This document shows positions 1-6,707 of a DNA stretch of 15,167 nt, piece after piece. A program made the translations under genes and the position numbers. Numbering within the stretch: position 1 is the stretch's first letter; the number at the start of each line of letters is the position of its first letter. The DNA lies in contig QHUQ01000195.1 of assembly GCA_003221985.1 (NCBI GenBank), positions 1 to 15,167 of the forward strand, given 5' to 3'. The notes under the pieces are model-generated. The model worked only from the letters and a program-made list of their open reading frames with translations, searched no databases and was not told the DNA's origin. This DNA comes from Gemmatimonadota bacterium (GTDB lineage: Bacteria; Gemmatimonadota; Gemmatimonadetes; Gemmatimonadales; GWC2-71-9).

Positions 1-737
1 CGCCGGGCGCGCTCCAACGCTTCGATGCGGTCGTTCAGCGAGCGCTCATCGCGCTCCAGCCGTGAGAGCCGTTGCTCCGCCTCCTTGGTGCTGCGGCGCG
101 TTTCGCGCAGGTTGGTTTCCCGTTCGTGCTCGAGCGCCAGGTAGCGGCCCAGCTCGTCGGTGCGCTCGCGGCGCCGCCGGCCCAGCGTCTCGCGCGCATC
201 CACGAGCAGCTGGCGTTGCCGCGCCACACGGTCGCGCAGCTTGTGCATGTCGTTGGTGAGCAGCCGGTCCTGGCGGCTCACGAGGTAGAGGTACTTGTAG
301 CGGGACAGCAGATCCCCGAAGCTCTCCGCGGCGAACAGCACCTGCCAGCTGTACAGCGCGCCCCGCTTGTAGATGTCCACGAGCCGCCGCTCGAGCACCG
401 CGCGTTTCTCGAGCAGCGCGTCCTGCGCGATCAGCAAGTCGACCGTGATTTGGTCGATCTGCCCGCCGAGACCGGTGATCTGGCGGTCCAGCTCGTTGAC
501 GATCCGATTGGTGCTTTGCTTTTGCTGCTCGATGTTGACGATTTCGTCGGCCAGCGAGTGCGCCTGGGTGCGCAGGCGGGAAAGCTCCTGCTCGACCTCT
601 GAGCGTTCCCGTTTGATGCCCTCCAGGCGGCGCTGATTGTCCTGCATTTGCTGCTGATAAGTGGGACGTTGTTGAGCATGCAAGACGGGAAACGGGAAAC
701 GAGAAACGGGAAACGCAAAAACGATCAGACCCAACAT
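1..737 (-). CDS. envC: EnvC-like murein hydrolase activator, N-terminal part (cut by window edge)
   Basis: The open frame runs from ATG at 737 to the left edge (245 codons) without a stop. A short signal-peptide-like start (hydrophobic LGLIVFAF, then a possible cleavage after LHA near residue 21) is followed by heptad-rich coiled coil full of Gln, Glu and Arg. Then comes IYKRGALYSWQVLFAAESF at about residues 120-140, typical of EnvC/CwlO-type periplasmic coiled-coil proteins, and a second coiled coil. The expected C-terminal LytM/M23 domain would lie outside the window. The gene follows ftsX by 44 bp, the classic partner order: FtsEX pulls on EnvC, which activates amidases at the septum. The assignment rests on coiled-coil pattern plus context; a generic M23 peptidase is the main alternative. 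No good Shine-Dalgarno precedes the start, no other in-frame start lies nearby, and part of the signal peptide is encoded by CGGGAAA-type heptad repeats. Confidence 0.82.
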   Translation of the reverse strand, partial: MLGLIVFAFPVSRFPFPVLHAQQRPTYQQQMQDNQRRLEGIKRERSEVEQELSRLRTQAHSLADEIVNIEQQKQSTNRIVNELDRQITGLGGQIDQITVDLLIAQDALLEKRAVLERRLVDIYKRGALYSWQVLFAAESFGDLLSRYKYLYLVSRQDRLLTNDMHKLRDRVARQRQLLVDARETLGRRRRERTDELGRYLALEHERETNLRETRRSTKEAEQRLSRLERDERSLNDRIEALERAR

Positions 738-776
738 CGCGCACCACGTTTCCCGTTTCCCGTATCCCGTTTCCCG
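686..776 (-). repeat. Inverted heptanucleotide repeat arrays around the envC-like start codon
   Basis: On the plus strand 686-713 holds four CGGGAAA units (the third is CGAGAAA), followed by a degenerate fifth to 720. Positions 749-776 hold four TTTCCCG units (the third is TATCCCG). The two 28-bp arms are reverse complements apart from two positions. In the minus-strand mRNA one of these is a G-U wobble and the other a mismatch. The 35-nt loop (714-748) contains the ATG at 737-735. One arm fills the ftsX-envC gap; the other lies inside the signal-peptide codons. This is read directly from the sequence; a role in translation control or mRNA stability is inference. Confidence 0.85.
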
Positions 777-781
777 ATGTC

Positions 782-1639
782 TCATACCCGCTTCAGGTGA
801 CGGCCTACGCTGGTCGCGCTGCCGAGCAGTCCGATCAGCGCGCCGAAGATGACGATGGCCGCAGCCTGCTCGCGAGTGAAGAAGGAGGATTGCAGCAGAT
901 AGCGGTTGATCAACACGTACGCGCCAAACGACAATCCGATCGCGACCGCGCCGCCCAGCAAGCCTTTCATCGCGCCCTGCAGCAGGAACGGCCGGCGGAT
1001 GAAGCCGTCCGTCGCGCCCACGAGCCGCATGATGGCGATCTCGCGGCTGCGCTGCAGCACCGCCATGCGGATCGTCGTCCCGATGATGATGATGGCGACG
1101 ACGGCGAAGGCGGCGCCGACCACGATCCCCACCGCGGCCGCGAGCCCGCGCAGCCGGTCGAGCTTCTCGACCCAGTCGCGGCCGAAGCGGACGTCGTCCA
1201 CGAAGCCGAAGCCCCGCAGCCGCTCCGCGACGGCGCTCACGTGCTCGGTATCGCGGAATCCCGGTTTGAGCTTCACCTCGATAGACGCGGGCAACGGGTT
1301 CCGTTCCAGCTCCTGCATCACGTCGCGCAGCTCGATCAGCTCCGCGCGTGCGCGGGCCAGCGCGTCGTCTTCGGAGACGTACGTCGCGGACTGCACTTCC
1401 GGGAAGGCCTCGACGTCCTTGAGCGCCTGGGCGGTCCCCTCGATCGGCGCGCCGGGCAGCAGATACGCCACCACCTCGACCCGCTCTTCCACGCCGCGCA
1501 GCGCGTCCTGGAGGTTCACGACCACCAGGCCGAACAATCCCAGCACGAACAGCGAAAAGGCGATCGTCGTCACCGACAGCACCGAGAGCAGCGGCGCGCG
1601 CTTGAACGTCAGCATCGCTTCGCGGAACGTCAGATTCAC
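782..1639 (-). CDS. ftsX: Cell division protein FtsX (permease-like subunit of FtsEX)
   Basis: This 285-residue protein has the FtsX layout. A short cytoplasmic N-terminus is followed by a first membrane helix at about 17-43. An extracytoplasmic domain of about 120 residues contains the LERNPLPASIEVKL segment typical of FtsX. Three more membrane helices follow at about 168-190, 222-245 and 260-277, with the cytoplasmic signature LQRSREIAIMRLVGAT between helices 2 and 3. It does not transport; it passes FtsE ATP hydrolysis to a periplasmic hydrolase activator. Its GTG start overlaps the ftsE stop as GTGA, so translation is probably coupled. The envC-like gene lies directly downstream. Confidence 0.95.
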   Translation of the reverse strand: MNLTFREAMLTFKRAPLLSVLSVTTIAFSLFVLGLFGLVVVNLQDALRGVEERVEVVAYLLPGAPIEGTAQALKDVEAFPEVQSATYVSEDDALARARAELIELRDVMQELERNPLPASIEVKLKPGFRDTEHVSAVAERLRGFGFVDDVRFGRDWVEKLDRLRGLAAAVGIVVGAAFAVVAIIIIGTTIRMAVLQRSREIAIMRLVGATDGFIRRPFLLQGAMKGLLGGAVAIGLSFGAYVLINRYLLQSSFFTREQAAAIVIFGALIGLLGSATSVGRHLKRV

Positions 1640-2331
1640 GGCGCTGCCGCCTGGTCCCGCGCCTCGTCGACCGCCGAGTCGTACACCAGCGCCCCTTCCT
1701 GCAGCTCGATCACGCGATACGGCGCCTGCCGCACCAGGTCGAGATCGTGTGTCGCCATCACGACGGCGGTGCCGCTGGCGTTGATGTCGCGCAATAGCTG
1801 GAAGACGCCACGAGTGGCCCGCTCGTCGAGATTGCCGGTCGGCTCATCCGCCAGCAGCACCGTCGGCTCGTTCACCAGGGCACGCGCGATCGCGACGCGC
1901 TGCTGCTCGCCACCGGAGAGCTCGCGCGGATACGCCTGCGCCTTGGCCGCCAGGCCCACCTGCGTGAGCACGCGCATCACCCGCGCCGGAATCGTGGAGG
2001 AGCGCGCCCCGGTCACCTCGAGCGCGAACGCGACGTTTTCCTCCGCGGTGCGGTCCTCGAGCAGCCGGAAATCCTGGAAGACGATGCCGAGCCTGCGGCG
2101 GAGCAGGGGCACTTCACGGGGCCGCATCTCGTTCACGTTGTACCCGGAGACGCGGACGTCCCCCGACGTGGGGCGCTCCTCGGCGTAGATCAGCTTCATG
2201 ACCGTCGACTTGCCGGCGCCGGAATGGCCGGTGAGAAAGGCAAACTCGCCCTTGGCGACGTGAAAGGAGACGTCCTTGAGCGCGAGGCCGCCCTTGGGGA
2301 AGGCCTTGAAGACGTTCGTGAACTTGATCAC
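1636..2331 (-). CDS. ftsE: Cell division ATP-binding protein FtsE
   Basis: This 231-residue ABC ATPase is of normal FtsE length. Visible motifs are Walker A GHSGAGKS (35-42), Q-loop Gln86 in VFQDFRLL (the FtsE-typical form), signature LSGGEQQ (138-144), Walker B VLLADEP (158-164), D-loop region GNLD and H-loop His195 in ATHD. The RLGIVFQDFRLL and YNVNEMRPREVPLLRR segments favour FtsE over lipoprotein or antimicrobial-export ATPases such as LolD and MacB, as does the adjoining ftsX. The start is GTG at 2331, directly after the TAA of the upstream PLP enzyme (TAAGTG) and without a clear ribosome site, so expression is probably coupled. The C-terminus runs about 10 residues past the core and is Ala-rich. 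Confidence 0.95.
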   Translation of the reverse strand: MIKFTNVFKAFPKGGLALKDVSFHVAKGEFAFLTGHSGAGKSTVMKLIYAEERPTSGDVRVSGYNVNEMRPREVPLLRRRLGIVFQDFRLLEDRTAEENVAFALEVTGARSSTIPARVMRVLTQVGLAAKAQAYPRELSGGEQQRVAIARALVNEPTVLLADEPTGNLDERATRGVFQLLRDINASGTAVVMATHDLDLVRQAPYRVIELQEGALVYDSAVDEARDQAAAP

Positions 2332-3489
2332 TTAGTGCCGCGCCAGGGCCTGGGCGAAGTCCGCGATGAGGTCATCGGGATCCTCCAGTCCCAGGGAAAA
2401 TCTCAGGAATCCGTCCGGAATGCCAGCCTGCGCACGCTGTTCCGCCGTGAGACTCGCGTGTGACGTGAGGCGCGGCTCGGACACCAGCGTCTCGACCCCG
2501 CCGAGGCTGGGGGCGTGCGCTGCGATCGTCAGCGCCTTGAGAAACCGCTCGGCGGCGCGCACGCCGCCCTTCAGCTCGATGCCCAGCATGCCGCCGAAGC
2601 CGCCCAGCACGCGCTTCGCCAGCTCGTGATCCGGATGGGAGGCCAGGCCGGGGTAATGCACCTTGGTAATCGTGTCCTGCTTGGCGCACCACTCCGCGAC
2701 CGCGAGGCCGATCTCGTTCTGTCGCTGAACGCGGACGGTGAGCGTGCGCATGCCGCGATCGATCAACCAGGCCGCGAAGGGGTCGATCGCCTGCCCCCAC
2801 ACCTGCATCAGCCGGCGCACCTCGTCCACGACCTGATCGGTGCCCGCCACCGCGCCCGCAATCACATCGGTGTGGCCGTTCAGGTACTTCGTGGCGGAAT
2901 GGATCACGAGATCCGCGCCGTGCTCGAGCGGCCGAAAATTCACCGGCGAGGCGAACGTCGAATCGACGAGCAGCGCGAGGCCCTCTTCCTTACAGATGCC
3001 GGCGACGGGCTCGAGATCGATGACGCGCAGCAACGGATTGGTTGGCGTCTCGAGGAACACCGCGCGCGTCGTTTTGCGCATCGCCTTCTTCCAGGTGCGC
3101 GACTGCGTGGGATTCACGAACGAGACGTCGATGCCCAGTTTCCCGAATTCCTCGCGGAACAGCCGGTGCACCCCGCCGTAGATCCATTCACTCGCCAGCA
3201 GGTGATCGCCGGGACGCAACACGGCGAGATGCGCGAGCGCAGCCGCGCCCATACCGCTCGCCAGGAACAGCGCCGCGTCGGCGCCCTCGAGCAGCGCGAG
3301 CTTGCGCCCGATGTCGACCTGGTTCGGATTGTTGCCGTAGCGGGTGTACAGGACCTCGGCGGTCGAGCCGACCGGATTGGTGAACGTGGAGCTTTGGTAG
3401 AGCGGGGGAGCGACGGCTGTCCAGTCGGCGCGCGCCTTGGGGTCGCCGTGAATGGCGCGCGTGGACAGTCCCAGGCGGCGGCGTTTCAC
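2332..3489 (-). CDS. Cystathionine gamma-synthase / gamma-lyase family PLP enzyme
   Basis: The 385-residue length is normal for the Cys/Met metabolism PLP family. It opens with the family-typical GLSTRAIHGD and APPLYQSSTF. YTRYGNNPN (48-56) is the phosphate/dimer-contact region, where most relatives read Y-x-R-x-x-N-P-T. The segment around DSTFASPVNFRPLEHGADLV leads to the PLP-binding lysine, Lys201, in HSATKYLNGH. The C-terminal SLGGVETLVSEP and FLRFSLGLEDPDDLI regions carry the expected carboxylate-binding arginine. The enzyme either makes cystathionine from an activated homoserine or cleaves cystathionine or methionine; sequence alone does not separate metB from metC-like or mgl-like members. 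The GTG start overlaps the upstream STAS-like stop as GTGA. No link to division is known, so its place ahead of ftsE may be incidental. Confidence 0.93.
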   Translation of the reverse strand: MKRRRLGLSTRAIHGDPKARADWTAVAPPLYQSSTFTNPVGSTAEVLYTRYGNNPNQVDIGRKLALLEGADAALFLASGMGAAALAHLAVLRPGDHLLASEWIYGGVHRLFREEFGKLGIDVSFVNPTQSRTWKKAMRKTTRAVFLETPTNPLLRVIDLEPVAGICKEEGLALLVDSTFASPVNFRPLEHGADLVIHSATKYLNGHTDVIAGAVAGTDQVVDEVRRLMQVWGQAIDPFAAWLIDRGMRTLTVRVQRQNEIGLAVAEWCAKQDTITKVHYPGLASHPDHELAKRVLGGFGGMLGIELKGGVRAAERFLKALTIAAHAPSLGGVETLVSEPRLTSHASLTAEQRAQAGIPDGFLRFSLGLEDPDDLIADFAQALARH

Positions 3490-3920
3490 GCCGCGGTGAG
3501 ACGGATGGTGCCTCCCGGATTGCGTGCCGCCAGCCGCAACTCGACCAGCTCATCGAGCAGCGCCGGAGCCGGCTCACTGGCCCCCAGCCCCTCGAGGATG
3601 CCGTCGGCGCGCTCGCACAGCACGGCGAGTCCGGCGCCAGCGAGCACGGGCTCGATCGCCTCACGATGGGCATCGGTGAGCCCGCGCAGCAGCAGGACTT
3701 TCACCTTGTCGCGCACCAGCTTCGCGACGATCTCGTCGGCGCACGAATAATCGAGGCACCCGACGCCGGTGAAATCCATCACCGCAATGGTCCCCGGGGG
3801 AAGATCCCGCTCGATGTTTTCCCGAACCGCTCGGCCGGTGGGGCGTGTCACGAGGTCGGTGTAGAAACCGGCCACGGACTTCTGGAGAATGGCGTGCACC
3901 ATGATCTGAGGAATCATCAC
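3486..3920 (-). CDS. Small STAS-like protein (DUF4325-like), partner of the adjacent ATPase
   Basis: This 144-residue protein has no signal peptide or membrane segment. The core AVMDFTGVGCLDYSCADEIV (46-64, followed by AKLV) resembles the beta-strand/helix element of STAS anti-sigma-factor antagonists and of the STAS-like DUF4325 family, where the text usually reads 'DF-x-G-V-x-x-x-x-S-x-A-D-E'. Ser59 sits where STAS proteins carry the phosphorylatable Ser. Residues 72-108 look like a second STAS half (KVLLLRGL, then AVLCERADGILEGLG). The last 35 residues are not recognised. The start is GTG at 3920, overlapping the ATPase TGA (GTGA), with a second candidate ATG three bases on; a weak AAGAAG precedes. 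Co-occurrence with a GHKL ATPase suggests a kinase/substrate pair; the function and target are unknown. Confidence 0.7.
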   Translation of the reverse strand: MMIPQIMVHAILQKSVAGFYTDLVTRPTGRAVRENIERDLPPGTIAVMDFTGVGCLDYSCADEIVAKLVRDKVKVLLLRGLTDAHREAIEPVLAGAGLAVLCERADGILEGLGASEPAPALLDELVELRLAARNPGGTIRLTAA

Positions 3921-4828
3921 TTCTTCGACGACCCTTTCTCCGACTCTTGTTCCGGTATGATGAGCAAGACCTGCGATCCCGGAAACTCTGGCAACCCGTC
4001 CTTCAGCGGCATGTCGTCATCCCAGCGCGGCACGATCGCGATGCGTGCCGTGCCGCTGCGGATGGCGACTTTGCCTTCCCAGCGGGCCAGGTAGCGCCGG
4101 ATGCCCGCGAGTCCCTGCCCGCGCCCCGGATCGCGAAAGCGGCTCACACCTTGAACCAGCGCCGCTTCCAGCGCTGCGGCGTCGCCCCACCGTTCGCCGA
4201 ACCGCTTGGCCTGCGTGGACTCCAACGAATGCCGGAATCCGACACCGGCGTCCGCGACCGCGATCACCACCACGCGGCGCGCCAGCTTGCGCCGCCAGTT
4301 GTACGCCTGCACCGCGACCCAGCCGCCCGTACCGGCGTGCTCCACAATATTCTGACAAGACTCCGAAAGCGCCATAGCGAAACCCATCGTCGCCTTCGGA
4401 TCGAGTCCCAATTCCGAGCTGAGGATCGCGGACGCGCGTTGCTGGATCGTGCTCACGACCGCGTGCACGTCTTCGGCCGCACGGACCGGCGTCACGGGGA
4501 GCAACACGTCGCTCTCCGTCGCGACTTTGGCCTTGGGCACCTTGCCGTGCACCTCGAACAGATCGCCCGCTTCCCGGAAGAAACCGGCACGCGCCCAGTA
4601 GCTTACGACATCCGGATTCGCCGGCGCCGTGAGCAGCGGCCGCTCGCCCTTGCGCGCCGCCGCCTCACCGGCGGCGAGCAGCCCCACCAGCCCGTACGGC
4701 GACGCCCATTCCGCGGCGTGCGCGTCGAACAACAGCCGCTCCCCATCGGTCGCCTGCGCATACGCGGCCGCGAACTGATCGAAGGAGCGGTCGTCGAACG
4801 ACGTGGGGACTTCGACGAGGCGGGTCAT
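3917..4828 (-). CDS. STAS-like plus GHKL (HATPase) two-domain regulatory protein
   Basis: This 303-residue cytoplasmic protein has two parts. Residues 1-95 look STAS-like (LLFDAHAAEWASPYGLVGLL, then YWARAGFF). Residues 115-265 are a GHKL ATPase of the anti-sigma-kinase type: N-box SESCQNIVEHA with Glu156, Asn160 and His164; G1 box DAGVG (193-197); G2 box GRGQGL (235-240). There is no dimerisation/His-phosphoacceptor domain, so it is not a standard histidine kinase. Like SpoIIAB/RsbW-type proteins it may phosphorylate a STAS partner, probably the next gene, which overlaps its stop. The start is ATG at 4828, overlapping the upstream PfkB stop as ATGA. The frame stays open much further upstream, but that region belongs to the PfkB gene. 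The last 40 residues are Glu/Lys/Ser-rich and probably flexible. Confidence 0.78.
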   Translation of the reverse strand: MTRLVEVPTSFDDRSFDQFAAAYAQATDGERLLFDAHAAEWASPYGLVGLLAAGEAAARKGERPLLTAPANPDVVSYWARAGFFREAGDLFEVHGKVPKAKVATESDVLLPVTPVRAAEDVHAVVSTIQQRASAILSSELGLDPKATMGFAMALSESCQNIVEHAGTGGWVAVQAYNWRRKLARRVVVIAVADAGVGFRHSLESTQAKRFGERWGDAAALEAALVQGVSRFRDPGRGQGLAGIRRYLARWEGKVAIRSGTARIAIVPRWDDDMPLKDGLPEFPGSQVLLIIPEQESEKGSSKK

Positions 4829-5748
4829 GCGATCGAGAGCTTCCCCAGCAGGTGGTCGCGCAGTCCCGTCGCGCCGCGGTGGGTCAGGTTGCGGGCGCCG
4901 AGCATCGTCCCCGCCCGCAGCGCTTCCTCCAGGCTCGCCCCGCTGAGCAGCGTGGCGGCAACGGTGCCGCCGAATACGTCGCCGCAGCCCGTCGGGTCGG
5001 ATTCCTGAAGCAACGGCGACTGGTGGATCGCGGGAGCGGGAATCAGCTCCGTCCGCACGGGGGTCCCGGTGAAATACGCCGCGCCGCGCTTGCCCAGCGT
5101 CACGCAGAGCGTGCTGCATCCCTGACGCAGCGCGTCGGCCGCGATGGCGAGCGGATCGCTGCCCAGCTGCCGCATTTCGTCTTCGTTCAGCTGGATGACG
5201 TTGAAGCAGCCGAACCAGGCCGGTGCCTGCGGCAGCGCACGTGGGACGCGCATCCCGTCCGGCTCCTTGCCGAGGAAGAGGCTGTGCAGGTCCGCGTACA
5301 TGAAGCGCGGAAAGCCGCGGCGTAGCAGCTGCGCGGTCTCGAGATTCATCTCGAACCCGGAGATGAAGTTGACGTACAGCGCATCGAGATCCCGGACCAG
5401 CGGGCCCAGCTCGGCCCACGTCCAGGGCGGCACGCCGCCGGTCATCTGCTCGCAGCGCCGCTCCACCGATTGGTAGCGTAACGTGACCCGATTGTTGGGC
5501 TGGGGAACTTCCAGGAATCGTGCGTCGCGCGTCGTGCGTCGGAGGCTTCGCAGAAATGCGTTGGCCTGTGGGGCGAGATCGCGGCCCACTTTGATGAGCG
5601 GGACGATCTCCCAATCGTCGGGCAGCGTCGCGTCGAGGGCGGCGAGCGCGTAGGAGATGCCGCCCCACTCCTGCACGGCGGCCTGGGCCGGATCGCGGCC
5701 GTGAATCGTGTCCCACACCATCGACCCGATCACGCCGAGCCGTTTCAG
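4825..5748 (-). CDS. PfkB-family carbohydrate kinase
   Basis: The frame encodes about 307 residues. Family marks are an N-terminal strand beginning KRLGVIGSMVWDTI, the GG of EWGGISYALAAL (sugar-site region), a Mg-associated NxxE in QLNEDEM, the anion-hole/catalytic motif DPTGCGD near the C-terminus (catalytic Asp in GCGD, usually GAGD), and a final helix AGTMLGARNLTHRGATGL. It phosphorylates a sugar or nucleoside with ATP; the substrate is not readable, and ribokinase-like, adenosine-kinase-like or heptose-kinase-like roles all remain possible. Start choice: a CTG at 5748 overlaps the ROK stop as CTGA, fits the NTGA pattern of this operon and gives a clean N-terminus. TTG at 5760 (311 residues) and GTG at 5733 are the alternatives. 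The frame is open further upstream inside the ROK gene, but that stretch is not PfkB-like. Confidence 0.85.
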   Translation of the reverse strand: MKRLGVIGSMVWDTIHGRDPAQAAVQEWGGISYALAALDATLPDDWEIVPLIKVGRDLAPQANAFLRSLRRTTRDARFLEVPQPNNRVTLRYQSVERRCEQMTGGVPPWTWAELGPLVRDLDALYVNFISGFEMNLETAQLLRRGFPRFMYADLHSLFLGKEPDGMRVPRALPQAPAWFGCFNVIQLNEDEMRQLGSDPLAIAADALRQGCSTLCVTLGKRGAAYFTGTPVRTELIPAPAIHQSPLLQESDPTGCGDVFGGTVAATLLSGASLEEALRAGTMLGARNLTHRGATGLRDHLLGKLSIA

Positions 5749-6707
5749 CGCAGCCCCCAATGTTTTTGAATGAACACCGCGGCCGCCCCGAACACGCCGG
5801 CGGTGCCCGGTAGCGTGCCCGGCACGATGCGGCACGCTTCCCACGCGGGCTTGAAGGCGCGCCGCTTGACCTCGCTGCGCAGCGGTTGGAACAGCTTGTC
5901 CCCGGCCTGGGTGACGCCGCCGCAGATCACCACGACTTCCGGGTTGAAGATATTGAGGAAGCTCGCCACCGCCGCCCCCAGCAGCGAGGCAGTCTCGTGC
6001 ACGACCTCGAGCGCCCATTCGTCGCCGTCGTTCGCGGCCTCATAGACGATCTGGGCGGTGATCTGGGCGAGGTCGCCTTTCACGTACTGCGACAATGACG
6101 TCTCGACGCCCGATTGGATCCCTTCGACCGCACGCTCGGCGATCGCGGGTCCGGCCGCGTACGCCTCGATGCAGCCGTAGTTGCCGCATTTGCAGCGGCG
6201 TCCGTTGGCATCGATCGTGACGTGCCCGAATTCCCCCGCGACGTCGGTGACGCCGTGGTAGATCTCCCCGTCGATGACGATCCCGCCTCCAATCCCCGTG
6301 CCGAGCGTGAGACCGATGACGTAGTTCGCGCCGCGCGCGGCACCGCGCCACCACTCGCCGAAAATCGCGCAGTTGGCATCGTTGTCGAGCGTGGCCGGAA
6401 GGCCGAGCCCCTCGCTGACCCGATCGCGCAGCGGCATGTTGGTCCAGCCGAGATTGGGCGTCAGCAGCACGACGCCGGTCTTCGTGTTGAGTGGACCGGG
6501 CGAGCCGATGCCGACGCCTTCCACCTTTTTCCCCGATTCGCCAATCGACGCCTTGGCGAGTTTGACGATGCGCGTGGTGACCGCGTCCGCGCCCTGGGCC
6601 GCCATGGTCGGCTCGGAGACCACGCCATGAATCTCCGAACCGTCCTCAGCGAGGACGCCGGCGACGAGATTCGTGCCCCCGACATCAATTCCGACGACGT
6701 AGCGCAC
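5745..6707 (-). CDS. ROK-family sugar kinase (glucokinase-like)
   Basis: The 320-residue length is typical of ROK glucokinases. Visible motifs are the phosphate-1 loop DVGGTN (8-13), GVGIGSPGPLN, the catalytic Asp110 in LDNDANCA, phosphate-2 LGTGIGGG (135-142), and the ROK zinc site with His162 in GEFGHVTID and Cys172, Cys174 and Cys179 in CKCGNYGCIEA. The adenosine region ICGGVTQAGD lies near 260-270. Together these support a cytoplasmic ATP-dependent hexokinase, most likely glucokinase; N-acetylglucosamine or fructose kinase is possible. No DNA-binding domain is present, so it is not a ROK repressor. The start is GTG at 6707, with GAGGA (6713-6717) six bases upstream, one of the few good ribosome sites in the operon. 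It overlaps the end of the heptosyltransferase gene by 23 bp. Confidence 0.93.
   Translation of the reverse strand: MRYVVGIDVGGTNLVAGVLAEDGSEIHGVVSEPTMAAQGADAVTTRIVKLAKASIGESGKKVEGVGIGSPGPLNTKTGVVLLTPNLGWTNMPLRDRVSEGLGLPATLDNDANCAIFGEWWRGAARGANYVIGLTLGTGIGGGIVIDGEIYHGVTDVAGEFGHVTIDANGRRCKCGNYGCIEAYAAGPAIAERAVEGIQSGVETSLSQYVKGDLAQITAQIVYEAANDGDEWALEVVHETASLLGAAVASFLNIFNPEVVVICGGVTQAGDKLFQPLRSEVKRRAFKPAWEACRIVPGTLPGTAGVFGAAAVFIQKHWGLR

Noticed and set aside
46..747. Minus-strand 233-codon frame over the envC-like gene
   Set aside because: It is Ala/Arg-rich with no motif. The neighbouring frame gives the coiled-coil EnvC-like protein with proper conserved segments and continues to the window edge.
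797..2188. Long plus-strand open frame (463 codons) opposite ftsX and ftsE
   Set aside because: It is rich in Arg, His, Asp and Gln with no recognisable motif, and it lies exactly antisense to two well-supported genes; a typical shadow frame in high-GC DNA.
2515..3750. Plus-strand open frame (411 codons) opposite the PLP enzyme and STAS-like gene
   Set aside because: It is antisense to conserved coding sequence, has low-complexity composition and shows no start signals.
4829..5716. Upstream extension of the STAS-GHKL frame to 599 codons
   Set aside because: The extra 296 codons are an out-of-frame reading of the PfkB kinase gene; the ATGA overlap at 4825-4828 gives the sensible start.
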